DNA of 64,000 nt, from NCBI GenBank assembly GCA_009838195.1, contig VXSC01000018.1:62001-126000 (forward strand), in the 5' to 3' direction. Source of the DNA: Rhodothermaceae bacterium (GTDB taxonomy: Bacteria > Bacteroidota > Rhodothermia > Rhodothermales > Bin80). The position numbers and the translations under genes were made by a program. A model generated the notes under the pieces. That model made no database searches. It had not been told where the DNA came from and saw only the letters and a list, made by a program, of their open reading frames with translations. Of this stretch, positions 34,824-43,612 are shown piece after piece (positions within the stretch are counted from its first letter, which is position 1; every line of letters begins with the position of its first letter).

Positions 34824-36545
34824 TCATTCGCGTCTCACATAAACAAAGTAGGCACCATGTTCCTCTCCATCCGGCTGGATCAGCCAAGTCTGCACAGTAG
34901 TGGGGCCTGCATTGAGTACGAACTCAAAGGTTGCTGAATTCTGTTCTGGGGTAAGTGGTATCCGTTTCTGCTGATCGCCGACTCGTATGCGCGCTGCTAT
35001 CCTCTCCATGGGCTCGTCCATATAATTGGGCCATCTACGCAATTCGAACGTGTAGTTGCCGGGTTGGAGCACGTCCACTGCCCAGTAGCCGTTGCCGATC
35101 ATGCCGTTCTGGACTTGTCGATGATTCCACACGGACTCAGACTGGTTGGTTACATGCCAGTCATGTGGATTCAGAGTTAGCGGATTCTCTGCATCAGCTC
35201 CAAGACCGATCCGGACGTAACGGTCGAAGGTAGGTTCAAGGTGATCCCACCATCCTTCATATGCAGTACGCAATTCTTGGGCCACGTCAGGGAACTGATC
35301 TACAAGATTGGTCATCTGCTCAGGATCGTTCTGGATATCGTACAGCTCATTCTGGTTCACCAGTCGCCAGCGCTCCGTCATCACAGCAGACTTGCGCCAT
35401 TTGATAGGGTAGGGAACGCGCTGTGAATGCACAAAAAGTGTACGTGCGTCCGGCTCACTCCCGTTCAGCACTGGCACTAGGCTCATACCATCCAAGTCTG
35501 CAGGCAAAGGCAGATCACAGAGCTCGGCCAGTGTGGGCAGGACATCAATGTGTGCCGTTAGGGCATCCACCTCTTTGGATCCCGTGTAGCCGGCCGCTGG
35601 CCATCGTAAAAAGAAGGGCACGCGATGCCCTCCGTCATACTCAGAACCTTTTCCCTGCCGCATACCCGCATTGAACCCTTCCCAGCTCCCTTCCTCTTCA
35701 CGCCAATTTGCCCACCCTTCTGCTGAACCATTATCTGTCATGAAGATAAAGATCGTGTTTTCGCTCAATCCAAGCGAATCCAACTCTGCCAGAAGTCGCC
35801 CCATATTGTCGTCAATATTGGTGATCATACCGCTGAACCGTGCCATGATATCACCGAACCCTGCCTCACGGTATGGTGCTGCATACGTTTCTTCCACGAA
35901 ATACGGGCCATGTGGGGCATTCGTTGCCAAGTACAAAAAGAACGGCTCATGCTGATGCTCGCCAATGAAACGGAGTGCATCATCAAACCAGACATCGGTT
36001 ACATATCCTGTAGTTTCTTCCAGGACCCCGTTGCGCACGTAGGTGTCATCGAAATAGTCATTTCCGAAGTAATCAGGTCCCTGCCCAACCCCGCCCGCTG
36101 GGTGATAAAACGCTTCCTGGAACCCTTGATCCTGTGGGCGGAGCGGGTAATTGTCTCCCAAGTGCCATTTGCCGACCATTCCTGTTCGGTAACCCACCTC
36201 GGCGAACAGTTCGGCCAGTGTAACCTCCTCAGGAGCCATGAGCGATCGCCCCATGATGGTGTGCCATACCCCTGTACGAGTGGAGTATCGTCCGGTCAGG
36301 AGCGCCGCGCGTGTCGGGGAGCATGTCGGGTCTACATGAAAATCCGTCAGGCGCACACTCTCATTGTGCAAGCGATCAAGTACGGGGGTGTGGATTGCTG
36401 TATTTCCATGCGCACCGATATCCCCATAGCCCTGATCGTCTGTGATCACTAGAATGACGTTGGGGCGTGGTGCAGGATCCGGTGAGACACATCCTGCCAA
36501 AAGTATCGCAAGATTCAGGAAAATCAAACCGGCGAATTTCGTCAT
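34824..36545 (-). CDS. Arylsulfatase lipoprotein
   Basis: 573 residues, lipobox LLAGC with C19. Sulfatase fold: NVILVITDDQGYGDIG (D36, D37), and the formylglycine signature CSPTRAALLTGR with C75 as the cysteine that must be oxidised. KWHLG and a later ITDNGSAEGWANW-type block complete the active site; a C-terminal beta domain of about 170 residues follows. It needs a formylglycine-generating enzyme, which is not in the window. Substrate is probably a sulfated glycan (inference). The SGNH/cytochrome fusion gene lies directly upstream, 14 bp away on the same strand, so the two form an operon with the SLC13 gene. Confidence 0.92.
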   Translation of the reverse strand: MTKFAGLIFLNLAILLAGCVSPDPAPRPNVILVITDDQGYGDIGAHGNTAIHTPVLDRLHNESVRLTDFHVDPTCSPTRAALLTGRYSTRTGVWHTIMGRSLMAPEEVTLAELFAEVGYRTGMVGKWHLGDNYPLRPQDQGFQEAFYHPAGGVGQGPDYFGNDYFDDTYVRNGVLEETTGYVTDVWFDDALRFIGEHQHEPFFLYLATNAPHGPYFVEETYAAPYREAGFGDIMARFSGMITNIDDNMGRLLAELDSLGLSENTIFIFMTDNGSAEGWANWREEEGSWEGFNAGMRQGKGSEYDGGHRVPFFLRWPAAGYTGSKEVDALTAHIDVLPTLAELCDLPLPADLDGMSLVPVLNGSEPDARTLFVHSQRVPYPIKWRKSAVMTERWRLVNQNELYDIQNDPEQMTNLVDQFPDVAQELRTAYEGWWDHLEPTFDRYVRIGLGADAENPLTLNPHDWHVTNQSESVWNHRQVQNGMIGNGYWAVDVLQPGNYTFELRRWPNYMDEPMERIAARIRVGDQQKRIPLTPEQNSATFEFVLNAGPTTVQTWLIQPDGEEHGAYFVYVRRE

Positions 36546-36559
36546 ATGGGTATGATCAT

Positions 36560-39500
36560 TTATTGGCCGCCAAGCAGTTCTTCTGCTGTATAGTACCCTT
36601 GTCTATTTGCAGTGCTGGCCCGCACGGCTTTCACTTGGTTTGGGTGGATTGCGGATGCTTGGTTACCGAACGTATTGCGGATATAGGTTAAGACAGCGGC
36701 GACCTCATCATCACTGAGCAAGTTTCGGAATGGTGTCATCGGAACTTGCCCCGGGTAATCCTGCCCAAGGACGGTAATTGGCCCCATGAGTCCATCGAGC
36801 GTAAGCTTGATCAGCCGTTCGGAGTCGCCCAAGACCCAATCAGTTTCGGCCAGCGGAGGGAAGCCAGATGCAGGCAGCCCCTTTCCGTCAGGTCGGTGGC
36901 AGGTGCTGCAATAGCCATCTCGCGCATAGATCTCTTTACCTAGCGTGTAAAGTGCCAAATCTGCGGCGCTCAGGTCTGGTGTTTCTTCCTCCGGTTGATC
37001 CACTGGGACACGTTGGCCTTTCAGGTGAGCCAGGGCCGTCACGGACACATTCATGTTCCATTTGTCGAGATTGTCCTGACTTGCCTGTTCAACAACTGGC
37101 AACCCGTCTTCTGGGTTTAGCCAGGAAGCTGCTGCCATAGCCTCCGTGCGCACACGACCATGTGGATCCATTGCCGCTTCTGTAAGCAGATCAGTCTGCC
37201 TCTGAAGTTGCGGGTTGTACCGAAGCACCCGGACAGCCGCTGCACGAACCCGAAAATCCTTTGCACCAAGCAGTTGCTCCAGAAGATCTGTATTCACCTG
37301 GTTCAATCCCCAGCTCACCCACAACGCCTCCAGTAGGTAAAGCTCGTAATTTTCGCTGTTGGAGTCTAGTCCTGCGATCCAAACATCCAGGATCGCCAGT
37401 ACCTCAGAGGGATCACGGCCGCGCAGCTCCCGACGAGTACGATATCGGGTACGGTACTCTGGAAGGGTTAGGTTCTCGAAAAGCTCTTCAATACTTGCGT
37501 CATGTACCTTGGCAGGTTCGACAAGTGGTCGGGCGGGATAGGTAATCCGATAAATGCGGCCATGCACATGGTCACGCAAGGGATCACGCGCATTGTGCTG
37601 CATATGGCCGATCAGCACATTGTGCCAGTCAAGGAAATACAGGGATCCATCGGGAGCAAACTCCATGTCCACGGGGCGAAAGTTTCCGTCACTGCTTTGG
37701 ATCAGGTCTTGGCGATGCGTGCTCACATACCCGGTCCCATCATCAATCATCGTATGCTGCTTCATTCCTAGGAATCCGATCGTGTTGTTGATCAGCAGAT
37801 CTCCCTGAACCTCATCTGGGAAGTGGCGACTTGACACGAATTCCAAGCCTGAGGTTGGCCGTACACGGTGTGCATCTTCAATCAGGTTGTAAGATTTATG
37901 TGTAGCCACACCATAACGCGGTTTGACCGTTCCGGGCAGCATCCAGCGCACATCGGGGCCGGAGGTCTCAGCGAAAAACGGTTGTCCCCATTTGTCAAAA
38001 GCAATCCCCCATGGATTCGGGATAGACAACTGCGCAGTTCGCTCAAGGTGGCGCCGCTGAGGGTTAAAGCGAATAAATCCGCCGTTCGTCGCGCGAACCG
38101 GCCCGTAAGAGGTCTCTACATTGGTATGCAAAAAGACACCTTCTCCCATGTAGATTGCTCCAGATGGATCTGTGGTAAATGCGCTGATCACATGATGGGT
38201 ATCGTGGTCATCAAAGCCGCTCAGGACGACTTGCCGAGTATCCGCATAATCATCTCCATCGGTATCTGACAGGAGTACGAGGTTTGTCCCCTGACTTACA
38301 TAGACCCCTTCCGGGGCAAATTCGAAGCCAACAGGAATGTGTAAACTGTCCGCCCAAGTGATCTGCCGGTCCGCCTTGCCATCCTGATCGGTGTCTTCAA
38401 AAATCAACAGCTTATCGTTGGGGTGCGGATCTCCCGGCTTCCAGTGAGGGTAGGTGGGCATGACCGCGACCCATAGACGCCCCTGATTATCAAAAGACAT
38501 CTGGACAGGGTTTGCCAGATCTGTGAACTGTGTTTCAGATGCAAACAATTCCACCTCGTACCCCGGCGCAGTCGTGAGGGTCGCCAAGGCATCGTCGCCA
38601 TAGAGATAGGAGAGAGGGCCGTTCTTCTCATTTGGTACGTAATTGGTCTCGACCTCGGGAAGTTCGTGTGTTCTTGCATCGGCTGCAGCGATATCCATGA
38701 AGGTTCCGGCTGCGGTCTGCCAAATTGCTGTGTCCCGGATCGCGGTCATCTGGCGAATCTTTTTCAACTCTGCAGGATAATTGTCTGGACCGAAAGGCTC
38801 GAATCGCCGCCCATATACATGCACGCCATTAGGGATCTTGTAATCATTATGCCAGTGCCAATTCTTATCTCTGACGGCGGCCAATAGACGGGAGCCTGCT
38901 TGACTGTCAAGTACACGACTACCTCCAAATACTTGATCTACGATACTCGATGCAAGCAAGGTATATCCTTCTTCATTAAGCTGGGAACCGTCAATTGTGA
39001 GGGGTTCCAGTGTACGCCGATACCAACCTTTAGAGGTCGAAAAGACATCTGCAAATGGCAACTCGTATCGCTGCGCGACGCGCTGAATCGCTTCCGTGTA
39101 GGCCGATAGATGGATATTTTCCTGTGTCCCGTCGGGGACATCCATCTGGTACGACAAGTCTTCAAATGCGATCGGCGAAATCAGGACTAACCCTGGTGCC
39201 CCCTCTTCGTTATAAGACTGCGAGAGTGTATGCCGCACAAATGCATCCATCTCCTGTTCAAAGGACGTCACTCCCTCTAGGCCTGCGAAGGATTCATTGA
39301 AGCCGAAAAAAGCCACAATGATGTCCGCTTGCAACCGTGTCAACCACTCGTCTGGCGTTTCGAAGTGTCCCTGGCTGTTTGAAGGCTGGGCCAGTTCCGT
39401 GTAGAAGCTGTCCGCTCCCGGAAAGGCCCATGGAGGAACCCGTCCAGGATGTGGCCGAAACCCCGGTGTATTGCCTCCATCACACATGTTGCGAATGGTT

Positions 39501-39712
39501 AACTTATGCTCTGGAAACCGCTGATGCAATTCTGTCTCAAAGTATCCAAAGTTCATCATGCGTGAGCACAAATTATTCCCGATGAGCACAATGTGATTCC
39601 CTGGAGCAAGGGGCTGCAGTGGTCCTGGTGAATAGGATCCGCACTGTACGCAGAGCACTGCAAGGACGAAAATGATGGCGACTCGAGTGTGGGAAAGAAG
39701 CTTCGGCGTCAT
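36560..39712 (-). CDS. SGNH hydrolase / PVC-type dehydrogenase / HEAT / cytochrome c fusion
   Basis: 1050 residues from ATG 39712; the frame reaches a TTG nine codons upstream. An N-terminal signal ends near C24. Residues ~35-290 resemble an SGNH/GDSL-like esterase (HIVLIGNNLCSRM and FFGFNESFAG). This is followed by a quinoprotein-like propeller of the PVC-type membrane dehydrogenase (~330-720; TAPGYEVELFASE, FDNQGRLWVAVMPTYP, FAPDGSLYFLDWHN). A HEAT-repeat segment spans ~750-890, and a cytochrome c domain has CSTCH at 935-939 and a candidate axial Met near 992 (PGQVPMTPF). Such heme proteins are typical of Planctomycetes. The likely role is exported oxidation coupled to an electron carrier. 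The full chain of four parts is unusual; see findings. Confidence 0.85.
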   Translation of the reverse strand: MTPKLLSHTRVAIIFVLAVLCVQCGSYSPGPLQPLAPGNHIVLIGNNLCSRMMNFGYFETELHQRFPEHKLTIRNMCDGGNTPGFRPHPGRVPPWAFPGADSFYTELAQPSNSQGHFETPDEWLTRLQADIIVAFFGFNESFAGLEGVTSFEQEMDAFVRHTLSQSYNEEGAPGLVLISPIAFEDLSYQMDVPDGTQENIHLSAYTEAIQRVAQRYELPFADVFSTSKGWYRRTLEPLTIDGSQLNEEGYTLLASSIVDQVFGGSRVLDSQAGSRLLAAVRDKNWHWHNDYKIPNGVHVYGRRFEPFGPDNYPAELKKIRQMTAIRDTAIWQTAAGTFMDIAAADARTHELPEVETNYVPNEKNGPLSYLYGDDALATLTTAPGYEVELFASETQFTDLANPVQMSFDNQGRLWVAVMPTYPHWKPGDPHPNDKLLIFEDTDQDGKADRQITWADSLHIPVGFEFAPEGVYVSQGTNLVLLSDTDGDDYADTRQVVLSGFDDHDTHHVISAFTTDPSGAIYMGEGVFLHTNVETSYGPVRATNGGFIRFNPQRRHLERTAQLSIPNPWGIAFDKWGQPFFAETSGPDVRWMLPGTVKPRYGVATHKSYNLIEDAHRVRPTSGLEFVSSRHFPDEVQGDLLINNTIGFLGMKQHTMIDDGTGYVSTHRQDLIQSSDGNFRPVDMEFAPDGSLYFLDWHNVLIGHMQHNARDPLRDHVHGRIYRITYPARPLVEPAKVHDASIEELFENLTLPEYRTRYRTRRELRGRDPSEVLAILDVWIAGLDSNSENYELYLLEALWVSWGLNQVNTDLLEQLLGAKDFRVRAAAVRVLRYNPQLQRQTDLLTEAAMDPHGRVRTEAMAAASWLNPEDGLPVVEQASQDNLDKWNMNVSVTALAHLKGQRVPVDQPEEETPDLSAADLALYTLGKEIYARDGYCSTCHRPDGKGLPASGFPPLAETDWVLGDSERLIKLTLDGLMGPITVLGQDYPGQVPMTPFRNLLSDDEVAAVLTYIRNTFGNQASAIHPNQVKAVRASTANRQGYYTAEELLGGQ

Positions 39713-39804
39713 GAGGGACAGGTAAAATTTTGTTTGCAAGTTACGGAATTGTAGTTACGTGCTATTCTGGAGAAATCAATCATAACTCATAAATCATAAA
39801 AACA

Positions 39805-41166
39805 ATGCATAGCGAACAGCTCACACGGAGATCATTTCTTCAGACGATGTCTGCCACTGCGATACTTACAGGACGGTTTCAACCACGTAATCGGCCTAAC
39901 ATCGTGATGGTTGTCGTAGACGACTTGGGAACCAGCGATGCCGGCTGCTATGGAAACCCCGTGATTAAGACCCCGGGTCTTGACCTGTTGGCGCAGCACG
40001 GTACGCGGTTCACACACGGCTTCTGCACCACGGCATCATGCAGTGCCAGCCGATCCGTCATTCTGACGGGTCTCCATAACCATGCCAATGGCCAATATGG
40101 TCATATGCATGATTTCCACCACTTTAAGACCTTCGACCATGTACAATCTCTTCCAGTGCTTCTTCAGCGTGCGGGATACCGGACAATAAGAACTGGCAAG
40201 TATCATGTGGCGCCACCATCCGTCTATGTGTTTGAAGATGAAATTGTGCCGGAGGGCTCTTCTCCCCTGGAACGTGCCGAGGCTTGTGCACCTGTTTTTG
40301 ATCAGAATGATTCCCGCCCTTTTTTTCTGTATTTCTGCACGAATGAGCCTCACCGCCCCTTCGTGCGGGACGGGAGTGATCCCGTATCCCCGGAGGAAGT
40401 ACTTGTGCCTGACTACTTGCCAGATATCCCCGAAACCCGGGCAGAACTTGCGCGCTACTACATGTCGGTTCAGCGGGCAGATCGCGGTTTATCGAGATTG
40501 ATTGAGCTCCTGCAGCAATCGAAGGTGTGGGACCAGACGATTGTGGTATTTATTTCGGATAACGGGATTGCATTTCCGGGGGCAAAGACAACTTTGTACG
40601 AGCCAGGGATGCGTCTGCCATGTGTGATTCGAAGGCCGGATATTTCGCCAGGGATTTGTGATGCGATGATCACATGGGCGGATTTGACTCCGACGCTATT
40701 GGACTTGGCAGGTATGGGAACAGAAGTCCCCGCCTTTCACGGGCGCAGTTTCAAAGACGTAATGGTGCAAAGTTCTTCTGAGGGCTGGGACGAAGTATTT
40801 GCCTCTCATACCTTCCATGAGGTCACGATGTACTATCCGATGCGAGTGGTTCGGGGGCGCCGCTACAAGCTGATCTGGAATATCGCGCACGGCCTCCCGT
40901 ATCCATTCGCCACGGACCTTCAGGCATCAGAAACCTGGCAGGGTACGCTTGCGCGCGCGAGGTCACACTACGGGAAACGTCCGATACAGGATTACCTGCA
41001 TCGCCCAAAGTTTGAGTTATACGACCTTGAGCAGGATCCACACGAGGTCCAGAACCTCGCCGGTGATTCTAACTATCAGGTCATACTGGAAGATTTTCAA
41101 GCCCGGCTGCGGACTCATCAGCAAAGGACCGGTGATCCATGGATACTCAAGTGGGAGTATGAGTGA
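39805..41166 (+). CDS. Tat-exported sulfatase
   Basis: 453 residues. A twin-arginine signal opens the protein (LTRRSFLQ). RPNIVMVVVDDLGTSDAGCYG supplies the metal ligands. The formylglycine site is C79 in SCSASRSVILTG, where the third position is Ala rather than Pro, an accepted C-x-A-x-R variant. TGKYHV and FISDNGIAFPGAKTT follow as expected. It is shorter than the 573-residue enzyme and belongs to a different subfamily, close to heparan N-sulfatase-like enzymes (assignment by general appearance only). It is divergent from the SGNH/cytochrome gene across about 90 bp, which must contain promoters for both. Confidence 0.9.
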   Translation: MHSEQLTRRSFLQTMSATAILTGRFQPRNRPNIVMVVVDDLGTSDAGCYGNPVIKTPGLDLLAQHGTRFTHGFCTTASCSASRSVILTGLHNHANGQYGHMHDFHHFKTFDHVQSLPVLLQRAGYRTIRTGKYHVAPPSVYVFEDEIVPEGSSPLERAEACAPVFDQNDSRPFFLYFCTNEPHRPFVRDGSDPVSPEEVLVPDYLPDIPETRAELARYYMSVQRADRGLSRLIELLQQSKVWDQTIVVFISDNGIAFPGAKTTLYEPGMRLPCVIRRPDISPGICDAMITWADLTPTLLDLAGMGTEVPAFHGRSFKDVMVQSSSEGWDEVFASHTFHEVTMYYPMRVVRGRRYKLIWNIAHGLPYPFATDLQASETWQGTLARARSHYGKRPIQDYLHRPKFELYDLEQDPHEVQNLAGDSNYQVILEDFQARLRTHQQRTGDPWILKWEYE

Positions 41167-41201
41167 CGGTGTATATAATTCTTGGAACAGCTAACTTTAG
41201 G
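41158..41201 (+). promoter_or_regulatory. Copy 1 of a 44 bp repeated promoter-like element
   Basis: This 44 bp matches 42650-42693 at about 35 positions, with 20 of 21 identical across CTTGGAACWGCTAACTTTAGG. It contains TAACTTTA (41192-41199), one base from the Bacteroidota -7 consensus TAnnTTTG, and a weakly conserved GTG 20 bp upstream, where TTTG would be the -33. It lies 46 bp before the ATG of the small outer-membrane-like gene. The promoter reading is inference; the repeat is directly visible. Confidence 0.5.
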
Positions 41202-41247
41202 CTTGGAAATAATGTGAGTCTCGAAGCTACAATAAACTTGCGTTTAA

Positions 41248-41694
41248 ATGAAAGTTGAAATTTGGAAACTGCTGCTGATTTGTTTTCTGGGTGCTCCCGC
41301 GCAGCTATTGGCTCAGGAATCGCCCGGACGATTCATGATCGAAGCAGGGCTTGTTGGTGGGAGTGGGGATGCCTGTCCTGGACAATACGTACGCGTCGAC
41401 GGGAAAGTAGCAGGTCCGGTATCACTTTATGGCATGGTGGAAAACTACCGTTGTCAGGATCTCGCAGGCTCAGCAAATCGGATCGGAGCCTCTGTTCGAC
41501 TAGGCCGTTCTGGTTGGATTGTACGACCGGAATTAAGGAGTGGACTTGAGTATGATGGAGGGGATGTGTCTTCGACTTTCGGGGCGAGTCTGTTACTTGG
41601 TGGTCGTTATGGAGCGCGTGTCTCTGTTCATTTTGGAAATGTATCCGACGATCCAATTACCCTATTCCAATTGGGAGGCTATCTTCGATTTTGA
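41248..41694 (+). CDS. Small exported beta-barrel-like protein of unknown function
   Basis: 148 residues with a signal peptide (LLLICFLGAPAQLLAQ, cleaved after LAQ). The mature ~125 residues alternate hydrophobic and polar positions (GASVRLGRSGWIVRPELRSGLEY, GASLLLGGRYGARVSVHFGN) and end in aromatic YLRF, the terminal Phe typical of outer-membrane beta-barrel proteins. Two cysteines, in DACPGQ and ENYRCQD, could form a disulfide. No family recognised. It is preceded by a promoter-like element shared with the CBM9 gene at 42714, so the two may be co-regulated (inference). Confidence 0.6.
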   Translation: MKVEIWKLLLICFLGAPAQLLAQESPGRFMIEAGLVGGSGDACPGQYVRVDGKVAGPVSLYGMVENYRCQDLAGSANRIGASVRLGRSGWIVRPELRSGLEYDGGDVSSTFGASLLLGGRYGARVSVHFGNVSDDPITLFQLGGYLRF

Positions 41695-41778
41695 CCCGTT
41701 ATGGTGAGTTGAAGGATGTTATTCCTGCCATGGGGGTGACTTGCCATCATCTGAAGATGACATGGAAGAGGTGCCGAA

Positions 41779-42528
41779 ATGAGTAATTCCGATGCACCCG
41801 AGTGGATTTCCGATTTGCAGCGACGGCTGGATGATGCAGCTGACACGCAGACCAAGCAATGGTTTGAGAACTATCTGAAGCACGCCGTTCGTTATCGCGG
41901 TGTTAAGACGCCCCAGGTTGCCAAGATTGTGGCAGAATGGAGAAAGCTTCATCGCTTGCAGCAACTCTCAGAAGAAGAAGAGTTGGATCTTGCAGTGTCA
42001 TTGATCAAGCAGGAACATGCCGAAGACAAGTTCGCGGGTACCTTGTACATTCAGAAATATCTACACAAAAAGGTAGAGGCCGACAGCTTACTAACGAAAA
42101 TTGAAGATTTGTTCTGTTGTGGTGCATTTTTTGATTGGTCCACCACGGACTGGTTTTGTGTGCGCGTTCTTGGACCGGCGATAGTTCGTCATGGTCAGGA
42201 AGTTGCCGAGCGTATTGCCGGTTGGCGTGAGGAAACTAATTTGTGGAATCGACGCGCGTCAATTGTACCTTTCAGGTCAGTTGTCCGTGATGAGGCATAT
42301 CACCATCTAATCAAGTCAACGATCGCTGTGTTGGTCAAAGAGCGGGAAAGATTCATCCAGACAGGCATTGGCTGGGTTGTCAGTGATCTGTCGAAGGTCC
42401 ATCCGCGCATAGCAGCCATGCTGGTTGAGCGTCACTTTGATGACTTGTCGGTCGAAGTCATAAGGAGACATACCAAGTACCTGCCCAATCACGACAGTTA
42501 TAAGACAAGGAAGCGTAGTGCGAAATAA
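41779..42528 (+). CDS. DNA alkylation repair protein, AlkD-like
   Basis: 249 residues composed of HEAT-like helical repeats. The family landmarks are present: YRGVKTPQVAKIVAEW, HAEDKFAGTLYIQKYL, FDWSTTDWFCVRVLGP and the NLWNRRASIVPF motif with W156, R158 and R159, plus VHPRIAAMLVERH. AlkD-type glycosylases excise bulky or positively charged alkylated bases in the cytoplasm. The catalytic aspartate is probably D124 in STTDWF, inferred by analogy only. The gene is flanked by exported proteins and has no other repair gene next to it. Confidence 0.87.
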   Translation: MSNSDAPEWISDLQRRLDDAADTQTKQWFENYLKHAVRYRGVKTPQVAKIVAEWRKLHRLQQLSEEEELDLAVSLIKQEHAEDKFAGTLYIQKYLHKKVEADSLLTKIEDLFCCGAFFDWSTTDWFCVRVLGPAIVRHGQEVAERIAGWREETNLWNRRASIVPFRSVVRDEAYHHLIKSTIAVLVKERERFIQTGIGWVVSDLSKVHPRIAAMLVERHFDDLSVEVIRRHTKYLPNHDSYKTRKRSAK

Positions 42529-42649
42529 AGGACAATAACCAACAGGGAATCATTGCCCAGAGGTGATCTGTCCGCGATACCAAGGTTTCTGGTCAATTGC
42601 TCGATCCTGCAGGGGTTGGTGCGAAGAGGCGCGTTTTTAAGGTGAGCAC

Positions 42650-42693
42650 TACGCATGATCGTGCATAGTATTCTTGGAACTGCTAACTTTAGG
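42650..42693 (+). promoter_or_regulatory. Copy 2 of the 44 bp repeated promoter-like element
   Basis: Near-identical to the element at 41158-41201. The -7-like TAACTTTA is at 42684-42691, and the ATG of the CBM9 gene is 20 bp after the end of the repeat, leaving a leader of roughly 15-20 bases. The same element upstream of two exported-protein genes suggests one shared sigma or regulator input. Confidence 0.5.
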
Positions 42694-42713
42694 ACAACTA
42701 ATTTTTGTCAATC

Positions 42714-43559
42714 ATGGTCAAGTATTCTGCATGTCTTTTTCTCCTGCTTGTTCCTGCATATTTTGCAGTTGGACAGGATGCCCCGCGCCCAACAGAAACA
42801 GTAAAACTTCTGGTTCCCCGACTGGAAGTAGCCCCCGAAATAGATGGCCAGCTGTCCGAGTGGAAGGACTTAGCGTTCACAGACGGTGTCTGGGATATTT
42901 ATCGCCTCCGCCACACATTCTGGTACGATGATGGTCGGCGGAACCGCCTTACAGACCATGGCAATGAGCCACATCCTGAAGATGACTTGCAGGCACGTTA
43001 TTATGTCGCCTGGGATTCGGAGTACCTGTACTTCGGAGCCGAAGTCAAAGATAATGTGAACGATGTGGATGCTCCAGGGCAAGAGCCGCACGCCTGGTAT
43101 TTGCGGGACAGCATTTGCTTTTTTGTTGAAGCTCCCCGAGATGAGGCTCCAGAATATTTTGGGCATGGGGACAACGCATTTTGCTTTGTTGCAGATGCGA
43201 CGCGGCCGGACTATACAGCTTGGTGGCGCCATGGAACAGCAACGGACCGGTACGTGGAAGAACCGATCCCTGCAGAGGCCGTGTCGTATGCCTTTGAGTT
43301 TAATCCCTGGGGGACGGGAGAGGCAGATTTTGTATTGGAGGCGCGGGTTGAGATGGCATCTACATTGGGGGTAAGTGACTCACGCTGGAGTCCCCCAAAC
43401 GTTGGAGATATCTACGGGCTGGAAATCGTACACTGTGATCCAGACGGCGGACCATATGGGGGGCATTTTATGATTTATGGGACTGGAGATGATGATGCTA
43501 CATGGGGGCGCATGATACTCACGGGTCCTCAAACCCCCATTGAGCGGCGAGTCGAATAA
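42714..43559 (+). CDS. Exported CBM9-like carbohydrate-binding protein
   Basis: 281 residues from ATG 42714; a TTG three codons upstream is in frame. Signal peptide ACLFLLLVPAYFAVGQ. The remaining ~260 residues resemble the family 9 carbohydrate-binding (DOMON-like) fold: VPRLEVAPEIDGQLSEWKDLA, ARYYVAWDSEYLYFGAEVKDN, HAWYLRDSICFFVEAP and FVLEARVEMASTLG. The domain covers the whole mature protein without a catalytic partner. The next gene encodes a DUF1080 protein, then a Gfo/Idh/MocA oxidoreductase, all in one direction, so it could present substrate to that pair (inference). Confidence 0.82.
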   Translation: MVKYSACLFLLLVPAYFAVGQDAPRPTETVKLLVPRLEVAPEIDGQLSEWKDLAFTDGVWDIYRLRHTFWYDDGRRNRLTDHGNEPHPEDDLQARYYVAWDSEYLYFGAEVKDNVNDVDAPGQEPHAWYLRDSICFFVEAPRDEAPEYFGHGDNAFCFVADATRPDYTAWWRHGTATDRYVEEPIPAEAVSYAFEFNPWGTGEADFVLEARVEMASTLGVSDSRWSPPNVGDIYGLEIVHCDPDGGPYGGHFMIYGTGDDDATWGRMILTGPQTPIERRVE

Positions 43560-43612
43560 CGGTATGCTTCATTCTCACTATATTCTATCCGCACTAACTC
43601 AGAGATACTCTT

